From: Nocardioides sp. T2.26MG-1
GTDB taxonomy: Bacteria; Actinomycetota; Actinomycetes; Propionibacteriales; Nocardioidaceae
Reading direction: 5' to 3'
DNA length: 64,000 nucleotides
NCBI RefSeq assembly: GCF_950101795.1
Contig: NZ_CATNLZ010000001.1
Coordinates: forward strand, 1-64,000
Shown: one piece after another, positions 39,621 to 48,302 of the stretch
Layout: each line of letters opens with the position of its first letter
Numbering within the stretch: position 1 is the stretch's first letter
Notes under the pieces: model-generated
Database searches by the model: none
What the model was told of the DNA's origin: nothing
What the model saw: the letters and a program-made list of their open reading frames with translations, nothing else
Made by a program: the position numbers and the translations under genes

Positions 39621-40493
39621 TCACCAGGGCACACAGGTGAGCTCGCTGTACAGGTCGTCGATGTCCTCGGGCGCGACACCCTCACCGCGGAACATCTTGG
39701 GACGGGGGGTGCGCAGCCGACCCGAGAGTGGTGGCGCGTGCCCGACCGTGCGCAGCTCGACGAGCAGAGCCAGCACGCCGTGCCGCAGCAGAAGGTGCCG
39801 CTCGAGCGCGAGGTAGCCCCGCCGCAACAGCCCCGGCGCGCCGGTGTGGAGGACCACGGCGAACACCGGCAGCCCCCTGCGTCGTACCTTGCGGACCATC
39901 ACGTAACAGGGCTCACCACGGACGACGAGCACGACGTGGTGGACCGCGGCCGCCGTACGATGGTCGCGGTAGAGCTCGAGATCGCGTGCGGGCAGGAGCT
40001 GCTCGACCCGGTCGGGACGAGTCACCACACGGACCCCCGGCGTCGGCAGCGGCAAGCACGGCGCCAGCGCCGTCGTCGTGTCGAGGTCGGTGAACCCCAA
40101 CCGCCGGTTGAGGACGAGCACGTTGCCGCTCGGTGAGAGGTCCGTCAGAACCACACCGCGGCGGGCCAGCTGGGCACGGAGCAGCCGAGGCGCGTGGGCC
40201 CGGTGGCTCTCGAGCACGCACCAGGCGCCCAGGTTGCACACCGAGCGGCGGCGCCCGCCGATCTCTCGCTCCGAGTGGAACGCGAGGTAGACGCCGACGA
40301 CCGCGGTCCCCTGCCTCAGCAGGAACCCGTGATCGTTGCCGACGGCGGCCCACGGTGGCGTGATGGCCTTAGTCCAGTCCTGCGACGACAGACGGGCGTC
40401 CAGGTGGTCGTGCAAGAATCTGCCCACGAGGTCGAGGTCGCCCGCCGCAATGGGCTCGACCAGGACCGGCTCGGAGGGCTCGTGAGCGACCAC
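39621..40493 (-). CDS. GNAT-family acyltransferase
   Basis: About 290 residues. A two-part GNAT-like fold with VVGVYLAFHSE (beta4), an acyl-CoA loop region SVCNLGAWCVLESHRAHAPRLLRAQL, and a second hydrophobic strand set near FAVVLHTGA. It could transfer the acyl group from the carrier protein to a sugar or lipid. GTG 40493 was chosen, with an alternative in-frame GTG at 40514; both lie within a few bases of the divergent deacetylase start, so its promoter must overlap that gene. The longer open frame upstream is shadow. Confidence 0.65.
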   Translation of the reverse strand: MVAHEPSEPVLVEPIAAGDLDLVGRFLHDHLDARLSSQDWTKAITPPWAAVGNDHGFLLRQGTAVVGVYLAFHSEREIGGRRRSVCNLGAWCVLESHRAHAPRLLRAQLARRGVVLTDLSPSGNVLVLNRRLGFTDLDTTTALAPCLPLPTPGVRVVTRPDRVEQLLPARDLELYRDHRTAAAVHHVVLVVRGEPCYVMVRKVRRRGLPVFAVVLHTGAPGLLRRGYLALERHLLLRHGVLALLVELRTVGHAPPLSGRLRTPRPKMFRGEGVAPEDIDDLYSELTCVPW

Positions 40494-40496
40494 ACG

Positions 40497-41147
40497 ATGA
40501 ACATCTGCTTCCACGGGGTCGGCGTTCCCGACCGGACCCTCGAGCCCGGCGAGGCGCCGTACTGGATCTCGCCCAGTCTCTTCCACGCGGTCCTCGATGA
40601 GGTCGCCGGTCACGGCGGGGTCCGGATCAGCTTCGACGACGGCAACGCCTCGGACGTCGAGATCGGGCTCCCGGCGCTGCTCGACCGCGGCCTGCAGGCG
40701 ACCTTCTTCGTCCTGGCCGGCCGACTCGGGGCTCGCGGTAGCCTCGGCGAGGACGACATCCGGGAGCTCGACGCGCAGGGCATGGTCATCGGGACCCACG
40801 GGATGGACCACGTCCCGTGGCGCGGCCTGGACGACGCGGTCCGTGACCGGGAGCTCGTCGCCGCACGCGACCGGATCTCCACGGTGGTCGGTCGACGCGT
40901 CGACGAGGCGGCCCTGCCGCTCGGCCGGTACGACCGGCGCCTGCTCGGGCAGCTGCGCGGGCTCGGCTACGCCCACGTCCACACCAGCGACCGAGCCCAC
41001 GCCCGGCCCGGTGCCTGGCTCCAACCGCGGTTCAGCGTTGTCGGGACGGACACGGTGTCGCGCCTGCGGGCCGACGTCCTCGGGCCGCAGCCGGTCCGGC
41101 GCCGGATCGGGCGCTCGGCGGTGATGTTCGCCAAACGGCTGCGCTGA
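40497..41147 (+). CDS. NodB-type polysaccharide deacetylase
   Basis: 216 residues. NodB homology: metal/catalytic ISFDDG (Asp47, Asp48) and THGMDH (His101 and His105, H-x3-H), then LPLGRYDRRLLGQLR in place of the usual motif 3. Short, no signal peptide, so probably cytoplasmic, acting on sugar nucleotides or lipid-linked sugars. Alternative GTG start 40482. It is the only plus-strand gene within a long minus-strand run, convergent with the next glycosyltransferase (5 bp gap). Confidence 0.8.
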   Translation: MNICFHGVGVPDRTLEPGEAPYWISPSLFHAVLDEVAGHGGVRISFDDGNASDVEIGLPALLDRGLQATFFVLAGRLGARGSLGEDDIRELDAQGMVIGTHGMDHVPWRGLDDAVRDRELVAARDRISTVVGRRVDEAALPLGRYDRRLLGQLRGLGYAHVHTSDRAHARPGAWLQPRFSVVGTDTVSRLRADVLGPQPVRRRIGRSAVMFAKRLR

Positions 41148-41152
41148 CCTGG

Positions 41153-42073
41153 TCACACCTGCTCCAGCCACTCGGGCCCGCGCGGAGCGACCAGCATGGA
41201 CGGGCGCAGCAGGACGGACAGCGCGCTGCGCGCGATCGGCTGCCCGAGCAGCGAGCGGGAGCCCTCGCGGAGGAGGGCGGCGATCCAGAAGAAGGCGGCG
41301 CCGACCTGCGAGTGTCGGCGCCGGAACAGCCGCAGCCGGTTGGCCACGAGCAGCGACCACAGGCGCGGTGAGGTCCCGGACGCGCCCTCGAGGTGGACCG
41401 CCTGGGCGGTCGGAACATACTGCACGCGCAGCCCCCGGTCGCGAGCCCGGAGGTGGTAGTCGGTCTCCTCGGAGTAGAGGAAGTACGACTCGTCCCACGC
41501 GCCACAGGCCCGCCAGCACTCGGCACTGATGAGCTGTGTCGAGCCCTCCGCCCAGTCGGTACGCGCGGCGGTCTCGTATCGGGCCGGGTCGGACACGACC
41601 TCGCCGAGCACTCGCACCCGTCCGGCACGCGTGGCTCCGAGGAGGGCGTCGGCGTAGGCGCGGGCCAGCGTCGGCTCGCGCCGCAGGGAGTAGATGAGGT
41701 CGCCGTCGCCGTCCACCAGGCGCGGCACGCAGATCCCGACACCCGGCTCGCCGAGGGCGCGCATGAGCTCGCGGACACAGCCCGGCGTCAGCCGCACGTC
41801 CGGGTTGAGCACCAAGACGGCCTCGAAATCGCCGGCCACCGCGGCCGCCGCGTTGATGCCTGCGGCATAGCCGGCATTGCGCCCCATCTCGACCACGACG
41901 GCCTCGGGCGTCAGCTCGCGCAGCAGCGGCACCGTGTCGTCGGTCGAGGCGTTGTCCGCCACCACGAGCGTCCAGTCCAGCCCGCCGAGCCCTCCCGGCA
42001 GGGAGGCGAGCAGACCCGGGAGCACGGCAGCGCTGTTGAACGTGACGACGACGACGGCCACCCGGTCAGCCAT
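41153..42073 (-). CDS. Glycosyltransferase family 2 (rhamnosyltransferase-like)
   Basis: 306 residues. GT-A fold with VAVVVVTFNSAAVLPGLL, DNASTDDTVPLL, DXD-like VLVLNPDVRL and the acceptor motif YFLYSEETDYHLRARDRG typical of WcaA/RfbN-type transferases. C-terminal hydrophobic region may associate with membrane. ATG 42073 (MADRVAVVVV) overlaps the polymerase gene by 8 bp. Confidence 0.9.
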   Translation of the reverse strand: MADRVAVVVVTFNSAAVLPGLLASLPGGLGGLDWTLVVADNASTDDTVPLLRELTPEAVVVEMGRNAGYAAGINAAAAVAGDFEAVLVLNPDVRLTPGCVRELMRALGEPGVGICVPRLVDGDGDLIYSLRREPTLARAYADALLGATRAGRVRVLGEVVSDPARYETAARTDWAEGSTQLISAECWRACGAWDESYFLYSEETDYHLRARDRGLRVQYVPTAQAVHLEGASGTSPRLWSLLVANRLRLFRRRHSQVGAAFFWIAALLREGSRSLLGQPIARSALSVLLRPSMLVAPRGPEWLEQV

Positions 42074-43478
42074 GGCGCACCCCGGCCGTCTCCAGTGGCC
42101 GCGCCTCCGCGCGGGCCTCGACACGGGCCGCCGCGCGGTCCTCGTAGGAGAGCCGGGACGCGGCACCCGCCATGCCGAAGAGCAGGAAGGTGAGCCCGCC
42201 CGCCTGGGCGAAGCCCCACGCGTCGAACGTCACGGACGCCACGAGCATCCCGACGATCCCGGCGGCGATGGCGAGGGAGACGTGGGAGTCGCGTGCAGCG
42301 ACCGCTCGACGCCGGGCACCCAGGGCGCTGCCGCTCGCACCGACGTAGAGCAGGAGGACCACGAGGAGGCCCACCATGCCGAGCTCGAGGAGCAGCATCA
42401 GGATCTGGTTGTCCAGGATCCGGTAGTAGCCGGGGACGAAGGTGAACAGGCCGCGCCCGAACCACGGCTGGTCGCGGTAGAGCGCCAGCACGACGCCGTA
42501 GTCCTCGGTGCGACCGGTGACGCTCGGGTCGGTGGCGAGGCTCGCGAAGAGCGAGTAGATCGTCCCGACGAGGCCCGGGACGGCGAGGCGCAGGAGGACG
42601 ACGACCGCCGGTGCCAGCATCAGCGCACGGCGACGGCGGGCCGAGGGCCAGTAGCAGAACATGATCAGCAAGGCGACACCTGCGGCGAGGATCCCTGATC
42701 GCGACACGGCGAGCGGCATCGCGAAGCCGATCATGATGACCGGGACGACGTCACGGCGCCGGGTCCGATAGATGGCCAGGTGCAGCGCGAACGGCAGCAC
42801 GCACGCCAGGAAGACCGCGAACTCGATCGGGTGGGTGGCGGTGCTGGACACCCGTTCGAGGACGGATCTGGTGAGCGAGGCACCGACCGCCGCATTCGCA
42901 CTGAGGCCGGGCACCCGCACGTACGACGCGAGGTTGGTGCCGGTGTAGAACTGGTAGATCCCGGTGAGTGCGTACGCCGCGCTGACCCAGCACAGCCACC
43001 GGACGAGGAGGTCGAGATCGCGCCAGCTGCGCAGCCCGTCCAGCGTCAGCAGCGCGATCCCCAGCCAGGCCGCGAAGCTGAGGAGCCCGCGGTCCGCGGC
43101 CGCCACCATGGCGCCGTGGACCTGATCGACCGTCGGGAACACCAGCGTCCAGACGTCGTCCGTCCCCTGGCGCATGTTCGACGGCGCGTACCAGCCGGCC
43201 AGTGAGCCGGCGGCGTAGGACACGAGGACGGCGGCGAACGCGACACCGAGGAGCAGCCGCACCGGAGAGGGGCTGCGCGGTGTCAGGCCGGCGATGCGTG
43301 CCCCGCACCACCAGAGCAGGCCGCCCAGGCCCACCATGTTCGCGAGCGTGCCGGGGGCGCCGAGCGGCCGCAGGATCAGCTGGGCGGGCACGGCGAGCAG
43401 CAGCACGACGTACCCGCGCAGGAACCACAGCGCCGGGATCTCCCGGCGCCCGTGCCACCACCGGCTAACGCGCTGCAT
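42066..43478 (-). CDS. O-antigen ligase/Wzy-like polymerase
   Basis: 470 residues, about eleven transmembrane helices with a large extracytoplasmic loop (about 240-320) in the Wzy_C region (VSSTATHPIEFAVFLACVLPFALHLA, given in part: THPIEFAVFLAC; GRGLFTFVPGYYRILDNQ). It polymerises or ligates lipid-linked repeat units outside the membrane. Overlaps the Wzz-like gene upstream by 14 bp. Confidence 0.87.
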   Translation of the reverse strand: MQRVSRWWHGRREIPALWFLRGYVVLLLAVPAQLILRPLGAPGTLANMVGLGGLLWWCGARIAGLTPRSPSPVRLLLGVAFAAVLVSYAAGSLAGWYAPSNMRQGTDDVWTLVFPTVDQVHGAMVAAADRGLLSFAAWLGIALLTLDGLRSWRDLDLLVRWLCWVSAAYALTGIYQFYTGTNLASYVRVPGLSANAAVGASLTRSVLERVSSTATHPIEFAVFLACVLPFALHLAIYRTRRRDVVPVIMIGFAMPLAVSRSGILAAGVALLIMFCYWPSARRRRALMLAPAVVVLLRLAVPGLVGTIYSLFASLATDPSVTGRTEDYGVVLALYRDQPWFGRGLFTFVPGYYRILDNQILMLLLELGMVGLLVVLLLYVGASGSALGARRRAVAARDSHVSLAIAAGIVGMLVASVTFDAWGFAQAGGLTFLLFGMAGAASRLSYEDRAAARVEARAEARPLETAGVRHG

Positions 43479-44214
43479 TGCGCGTCCTCTTCGTCCGGCC
43501 TGGTGTGCCCTCGCCCTCCTCCTTCGGTGCGACCGGCGTGGCCAGCTTCAGCTGCCGGCCCTCGTCAGGGTCCGACTGGTCCGGCCCCTGCTGCTCCTCC
43601 TCGTCGTCGCCCCCAGGGCGACGGCGGAGCAGCCGGTCCAGCAGGAACGCGAGGATGATCGTCGCGACGAGACCACCACCGCCGATCACCGCCATCGCGC
43701 GGATCTTGGCGCCCGGCACCACCTCTGCCGGGGGTGCGCTGGTCGTGCGGGGATAGACGCGCTGCGTGTCCGGGACGTCGAGTCCCTCCTGGAGCACGAA
43801 GAGCTCGCGTGTCACCCGCGCGATCACCTCGTCACGTGTCGCCGCCGCCTCCACCGGATCGATGTCTTTGACCGTGATCAGCAGCAACGGTCCGGTGTCC
43901 GGGCTCACACCGATCGCGTAGTCGGACGTGAATCCCGCCTCGACGAACGACCGCTGCTCGGGCTTGGAGTTGAGCTGGGCGGCCGTGATGGTGGCCATCG
44001 TCGTCAGACCCGGCTGAAGGTTGAGGTACGGGTTGCTCGGGGTGCCCTTTCCGGTCGCCGTCGGCGGGAGCAGGAGGAGCACCTGTCCGCTCGCCTGGTA
44101 CTGGGTCGGCACCTCCTTGACCGCGACGACGAGGCCGGCCACGATCGCGATCGCACAGACCACGACGACGTACCAGCGACGGGCGAGGACCGCCAGGGCC
44201 TCAGCGAAGTACAC
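43465..44214 (-). CDS. Wzz-like chain-length determinant protein
   Basis: 249 residues. Two transmembrane helices (about 14-34, WYVVVVCAIAIVAGLVVAV, and about 172-193, VIGGGGLVATIILAFLLD) flank an external domain. A charged C-terminal tail (DDEEEQQGPDQSDPDEG) lacks the BY-kinase of fused forms. It controls chain length with the polymerase encoded next. GTG start; overlaps the preceding glycosyltransferase by 14 bp. Confidence 0.82.
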   Translation of the reverse strand: MYFAEALAVLARRWYVVVVCAIAIVAGLVVAVKEVPTQYQASGQVLLLLPPTATGKGTPSNPYLNLQPGLTTMATITAAQLNSKPEQRSFVEAGFTSDYAIGVSPDTGPLLLITVKDIDPVEAAATRDEVIARVTRELFVLQEGLDVPDTQRVYPRTTSAPPAEVVPGAKIRAMAVIGGGGLVATIILAFLLDRLLRRRPGGDDEEEQQGPDQSDPDEGRQLKLATPVAPKEEGEGTPGRTKRTRNAAR

Positions 44215-45454
44215 CGTCTTCTCCTGTCTGCCTCAGGCCGGATGCCGCGGTCGCGGCGCCGGAGGCGTAGGGGGGTGGGGCAGGCATGCGGGGGCGGAGT
44301 GCGTTGAACGGGACCGCCCGTCCCGTGAGCCAGGAGGCGGGCAGCCGCTCGACGTCCACCCCGTCGAGCAGCCACACGTCGGAGTCGTGGATGCCGACGA
44401 CCGTCTCGTCGCCGATCACCCCGGCCGCGGCGAGCTCCGAGAGGTCGTCGACGGTGAGATTGGTGCACAGCAACGGTCCGCGAGCGCCGGAGGCGAAGTG
44501 GGGCACGAGCCCCGCGGGCTCGGAGACGCAGGACAGCTCGAAGGGAGCGCCACGTCGGGTCAGCTCGATCGGCTCACCGGCGAACGCCGTGAACGAACCA
44601 CCTCGGTCGAGGTTGACCACGCGGAACCGCTCGCCGGGGCCGAGCAGGACGTCGTCGACGTCCAGCCGGATGTCGGCGAGGACGGTGCGACCGGCGCCGG
44701 TCTGCAACCGGGCGCGGCGGGCCGTGAACGACCCGAGCAGGGCCCGCCGGCGCCACCCGTGGCGACGCACAGGCGCCGTGTTGCGCCACCCGCGCGAGGC
44801 GGCTCCTACGACGCCGCACGTCGTGCGCACCGGCGTCGCCGCCGGGTGGAGCTCCGCGACCCGGCGATGGGCTTCGGCCAGCCGCGCGAGGTTGATCGTC
44901 AGGCTGTTGTGCGTGATGGCGAGATCCACGGCACCCACCCGCCGGCCGAGCCCCCGCAGGCGGACGCCGTACTCGACGGCGTAGGCATGCCAGGCGAGGT
45001 CCCGGTCCTCGCTCAGGGGATGCTGCAGGAGGAGCGCGCGGGGGGCGAGGAAGAGCACCTCGTCGAGGCTGTCGACGTCGACGGGGGACGGAGCGGATGT
45101 CCCGACGAGCTCGACCCGGTCCCGCAGCCTGCCGAGGACCTCGCCGGTCGCGCTGACCCCCGCCGCGCCGACCATCCCCCACGAGCCGGGCGAGTCCTGC
45201 CGCAGCAGCTCGGCGACCTGGAGCAGACGTGCGGCGGAGTGCACGAAGACGTCCTGGTGGACGAAGCCCACGACGTCGTGGCGAGCCACACGGACACCGT
45301 GGTTCAGCGCGGCGCCAGCGGTCGTGAAGCGGTGGTCGACGTTGTCGACGGCGATCAGCTCGATCCTGTCGGGGTCGATGCCGGCCAGCGAGCGGTCCAG
45401 ACACTGTGCCCGGACCGCTGGATCGTTGAAGACGCACACGAGAGACACGCTCAC
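44201..45454 (-). CDS. Glycosyltransferase, GT-A type
   Basis: 417 residues. SVSLVCVFNDPAVRAQCLDRSL begins a GT-A domain with VGFVHQDVF, a DXD-like LFLAPRALLL and NSLTINLARLAEAHRR. The C-terminal half (about 240-400) resembles no family I know and may bind acceptor. Position between the Wzz-like and GT4 genes supports an assembly role. Confidence 0.75.
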   Translation of the reverse strand: MSVSLVCVFNDPAVRAQCLDRSLAGIDPDRIELIAVDNVDHRFTTAGAALNHGVRVARHDVVGFVHQDVFVHSAARLLQVAELLRQDSPGSWGMVGAAGVSATGEVLGRLRDRVELVGTSAPSPVDVDSLDEVLFLAPRALLLQHPLSEDRDLAWHAYAVEYGVRLRGLGRRVGAVDLAITHNSLTINLARLAEAHRRVAELHPAATPVRTTCGVVGAASRGWRNTAPVRRHGWRRRALLGSFTARRARLQTGAGRTVLADIRLDVDDVLLGPGERFRVVNLDRGGSFTAFAGEPIELTRRGAPFELSCVSEPAGLVPHFASGARGPLLCTNLTVDDLSELAAAGVIGDETVVGIHDSDVWLLDGVDVERLPASWLTGRAVPFNALRPRMPAPPPYASGAATAASGLRQTGEDGVLR

Positions 45455-46548
45455 CGGGCCACCACCTTCTGGAGGGCTCGCTCGAACTCGGCGCTGGAGA
45501 AGTCCTCACGCACGCGTCGCCGCGCCCGGGCGCCGAGGTCGAGCCGCTCCCCCTCGTCCAGCACCAGGCCGGTCACGGCATGCGCCAGTGCCGTCACGTC
45601 ACCCGGCGGCACGACGCGACCGGTGTCGCCGACCTGGTCGGGCACACCACCGACACCGAACGCGACCACGGGAACCTCGAGGAGCATCGCCTCGAGCACC
45701 ACCAGGGGGAACGGGTCGTCACGGGAGGGAAGGGTGAAGACGTCGAACCCGGCCATCACGGGGTAGGGATTGTCAGCAGCGCCGACGAACTCGATGCGGG
45801 GGTCCGGATCAACGGGCCGGGGCCCGTCACCCACCCAGACGAAGCGGATGTCGGTCGAGGACGCGGGCGACCGGGAGTCGAGCACCTCGTGGGCTGCCTG
45901 GAGCCACAGGTCCACGCCCTTGCGGTGCTCGATGCTGCCGCAGCAGCCCACGACCACGCAGCCTGGGCGGGGGGCGGCCCGGTCGCCCCCCGCAAGGGCG
46001 AGCACGCGCTCCTCGTCCGGCACGGACAGCAGAAGCTGCACGTCGTGCTCGGTACGCCGGGCCAGACGGGCCAGGTCTGCACGGACGCTCGGCGAGCACG
46101 CGACCAGCTCGACGCCGTCCGGCACTCGCCGGACGCCCGCGGCGGCCAGCAGCTCGGTCAGCACGGCCCCCGACTCGTGGACGTGCAGGATCGTGCGGCG
46201 GCACGGCCACCAGCGTGCCGCGCGGACGTAGACCGACGCGCCTCCGGAGTTCACGTACACGAGGTCGGCCCGGCTGCGGAGCAGGTCCACCCACGCGCAC
46301 CCGGCATCGAGGAGCCGGCCGAGGCGCCGTGTAGGCGCCCAGCGGGTCTGGACCGCCCGGCGTCGCAGCCGGTGCCACGGTTCCACGCGGGTCGGCGCGA
46401 GATCGGCGTACTCGGAGAGCAGCGGACCCGGCCGGCGGGAGATCACCGCGACGGCGTGACCCTCGCGCAGCAGCCCCTGCACCACCATCTGGGCGACGCG
46501 GGGAGCGCCGCTGCGCGAGGCCTCGTGGGTCACCACGAGCACCCTCAT
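45451..46548 (-). CDS. Glycosyltransferase family 4
   Basis: 365 residues. GT-B: VLVVTHEASRSGAPRVAQM, HVHESGAVL, CGSIEHRKGVDLWL and the nucleotide-sugar site FDVFTLPSRDDPFPLVVLEAMLLE (given in part: SRDDPFPLVVLEAM). Start ATG 46548; overlaps the preceding gene by four bases. Confidence 0.9.
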   Translation of the reverse strand: MRVLVVTHEASRSGAPRVAQMVVQGLLREGHAVAVISRRPGPLLSEYADLAPTRVEPWHRLRRRAVQTRWAPTRRLGRLLDAGCAWVDLLRSRADLVYVNSGGASVYVRAARWWPCRRTILHVHESGAVLTELLAAAGVRRVPDGVELVACSPSVRADLARLARRTEHDVQLLLSVPDEERVLALAGGDRAAPRPGCVVVGCCGSIEHRKGVDLWLQAAHEVLDSRSPASSTDIRFVWVGDGPRPVDPDPRIEFVGAADNPYPVMAGFDVFTLPSRDDPFPLVVLEAMLLEVPVVAFGVGGVPDQVGDTGRVVPPGDVTALAHAVTGLVLDEGERLDLGARARRRVREDFSSAEFERALQKVVAR

Positions 46549-46568
46549 GGGGGACACGCTGCCGCGCT

Positions 46569-48062
46569 TCACGGCAGAGCCGCCGACACCAGAGAGCCCG
46601 CCGGCTCCGGCTGCGCCGGCGGATGCCGGAACGCGACGACGTACGAGCGCAGCATCGACCCGGTGAGCGCCAGGTAGCCGCCGACGGCGAGCCCGCCACC
46701 CAGGAGCAGCGACACCCACGCCACATCCTCCAGCCGCGTGACGGCGAAGGCGAGCGCGCCCGCGAGGACGGCGGCGACCAACGGTCGGCCTGCGGCGGCG
46801 AGGAGGCCGTGCATCCGAACGCCGGTGACGCGGCGGACGGCCATCACGTACAGCGGGACCGCGACGAGGGCGATCGAGGCCACGTGAGCCCAGGCGACGC
46901 CGACCAGTCCATCGACGTGGACCCCGACCACGATCCCCGGCACCAGCACCGCCACCCACACCAGCTGGATGCCGAGCAGCCGGCTGGTGGCGCCTGCTGC
47001 GACCAGCACGTTCGCGAAGAGCAGCGAGACGGAGAACAGCGCGCCGTACACCGCGAGCACGGCCAGCACCGGCGCAGCACCGCGCCAGGTGGTGCCGAAC
47101 ACGGTCTCGACCAAGGGCCCGGCGAGCACGGCGGTGACGACACACACCGGCGCCGCCACCAGTGCGACCAGTCGGAGCGCGGAGCAGAGCGCCGCGCTGA
47201 GTCGCTCGCGGTCCTCGAGCACCCGACCGAAGGTCGGCACGACGACGCCGTTGAGGACCGAGCTGAGGACGGTCGTGGACCAGCTCGCCACGGTGAAGGC
47301 GACCATGTAGACGCCGACCTCGGTCTCGGTGAGCAGCCGCCCGATGATCACGAAGTCGGCGTTGAGCAACGACCAGTTGACGAGGTTCGCCAGCGCCAAC
47401 GGCAGCCCGAACAGGAGCAGGGGAACCGCGGCCGCCGGCCGCCATCCCGGCCGGTAGCGACGGTGTAGGGAAGCGACCATCACCGCTCCCGTGACGATCT
47501 GTCCGAGCACTCGGGACCACGCGAAGGAGGTGGCGCCGCCGCCGTCGAGCGCGAGGACCACGAGCAGCGCGTTGGCCGGCACGAAGCCGGCCGCAGTGGC
47601 AAGGAAGATGCGATCCTGCCGGAACTCCCGGGTCAGCTGGGCCCCGGGCACGGCGAACACTCCCGTGAGCATCAGACAGATCGACAGCACACGGATCGGC
47701 TCAGCCGCGGCCGGCACGCCCAGCAGCGCGGCCACCACCCCCGCCGACGCCACCATGACGACGCCGAGCAGCAGGCTGACCCCGACGGAGAGGCTGGTGA
47801 CGGTGGGGGCGATGTCCTCCGGCTCCAGGGCCGAGCGCGCCACAGCGGAGCCCATGCCGAGCTCGGCGAGACTTCCGACCACGACGTGCACGGCCAGGGC
47901 GACCGCGAAGACCCCGAAGTCCGCGGGAGAGAGGATGCGCGCGATCACCGCGGTGACGGCGATGCCGGCGAGGCGTACGGCGATGTTGCCGGCCGCCGCC
48001 CACAGCGCTCCCGCCCCGGCGCGCCGCACTAGGGAGTCGGACGCACCGGTCAGCGCGGCCAT
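46569..48062 (-). CDS. Wzx-like polysaccharide flippase
   Basis: 497 residues, about fourteen transmembrane helices (MATE/MviN-like). Conserved start LVRRAGAGALWAAAGNIAVRLAGI and a mid-helix SWSTTVLSSVLNGVVVPTFGRV. It would move undecaprenyl-linked repeat units outward. ATG 48062; it is the first gene of a minus-strand unit running to 41153, with site 7 upstream. Confidence 0.9.
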   Translation of the reverse strand: MAALTGASDSLVRRAGAGALWAAAGNIAVRLAGIAVTAVIARILSPADFGVFAVALAVHVVVGSLAELGMGSAVARSALEPEDIAPTVTSLSVGVSLLLGVVMVASAGVVAALLGVPAAAEPIRVLSICLMLTGVFAVPGAQLTREFRQDRIFLATAAGFVPANALLVVLALDGGGATSFAWSRVLGQIVTGAVMVASLHRRYRPGWRPAAAVPLLLFGLPLALANLVNWSLLNADFVIIGRLLTETEVGVYMVAFTVASWSTTVLSSVLNGVVVPTFGRVLEDRERLSAALCSALRLVALVAAPVCVVTAVLAGPLVETVFGTTWRGAAPVLAVLAVYGALFSVSLLFANVLVAAGATSRLLGIQLVWVAVLVPGIVVGVHVDGLVGVAWAHVASIALVAVPLYVMAVRRVTGVRMHGLLAAAGRPLVAAVLAGALAFAVTRLEDVAWVSLLLGGGLAVGGYLALTGSMLRSYVVAFRHPPAQPEPAGSLVSAALP

Positions 48063-48212
48063 GGCTCGGCCTCCACATGCGTGAAGGACGGCATGCCGGT
48101 CCGTCGACCGTCGACCTCGTGCACGAATGACCCCCGAATCGAAGCGTGTCGCCGCCTGTGAGTGTCGAGGATGTGCAGAGGTCGCCGTCGCTGCGGTGCG
48201 CACCCGGGGCGG

Positions 48213-48230
48213 TTACCCAAATTTGGTGAC
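48213..48230 (-). promoter_or_regulatory. Inverted-repeat site 7
   Basis: TACCCAA-AT-TTGGTGA, the best match to a 7-2-7 palindrome (on the minus strand TTGGGTA). It lies in the divergent region between the flippase and the secreted beta-helix gene. A GATACT -10-like box at 48263-48268 is 46 bp away on the plus side. Confidence 0.65.
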
Positions 48231-48302
48231 CATCTCGGGCTCAGGGGCGCTCCGTCGTGGTCGATACTGACGGTGTCCGACCCCCCAATCGAACGAGTCC
48301 CC

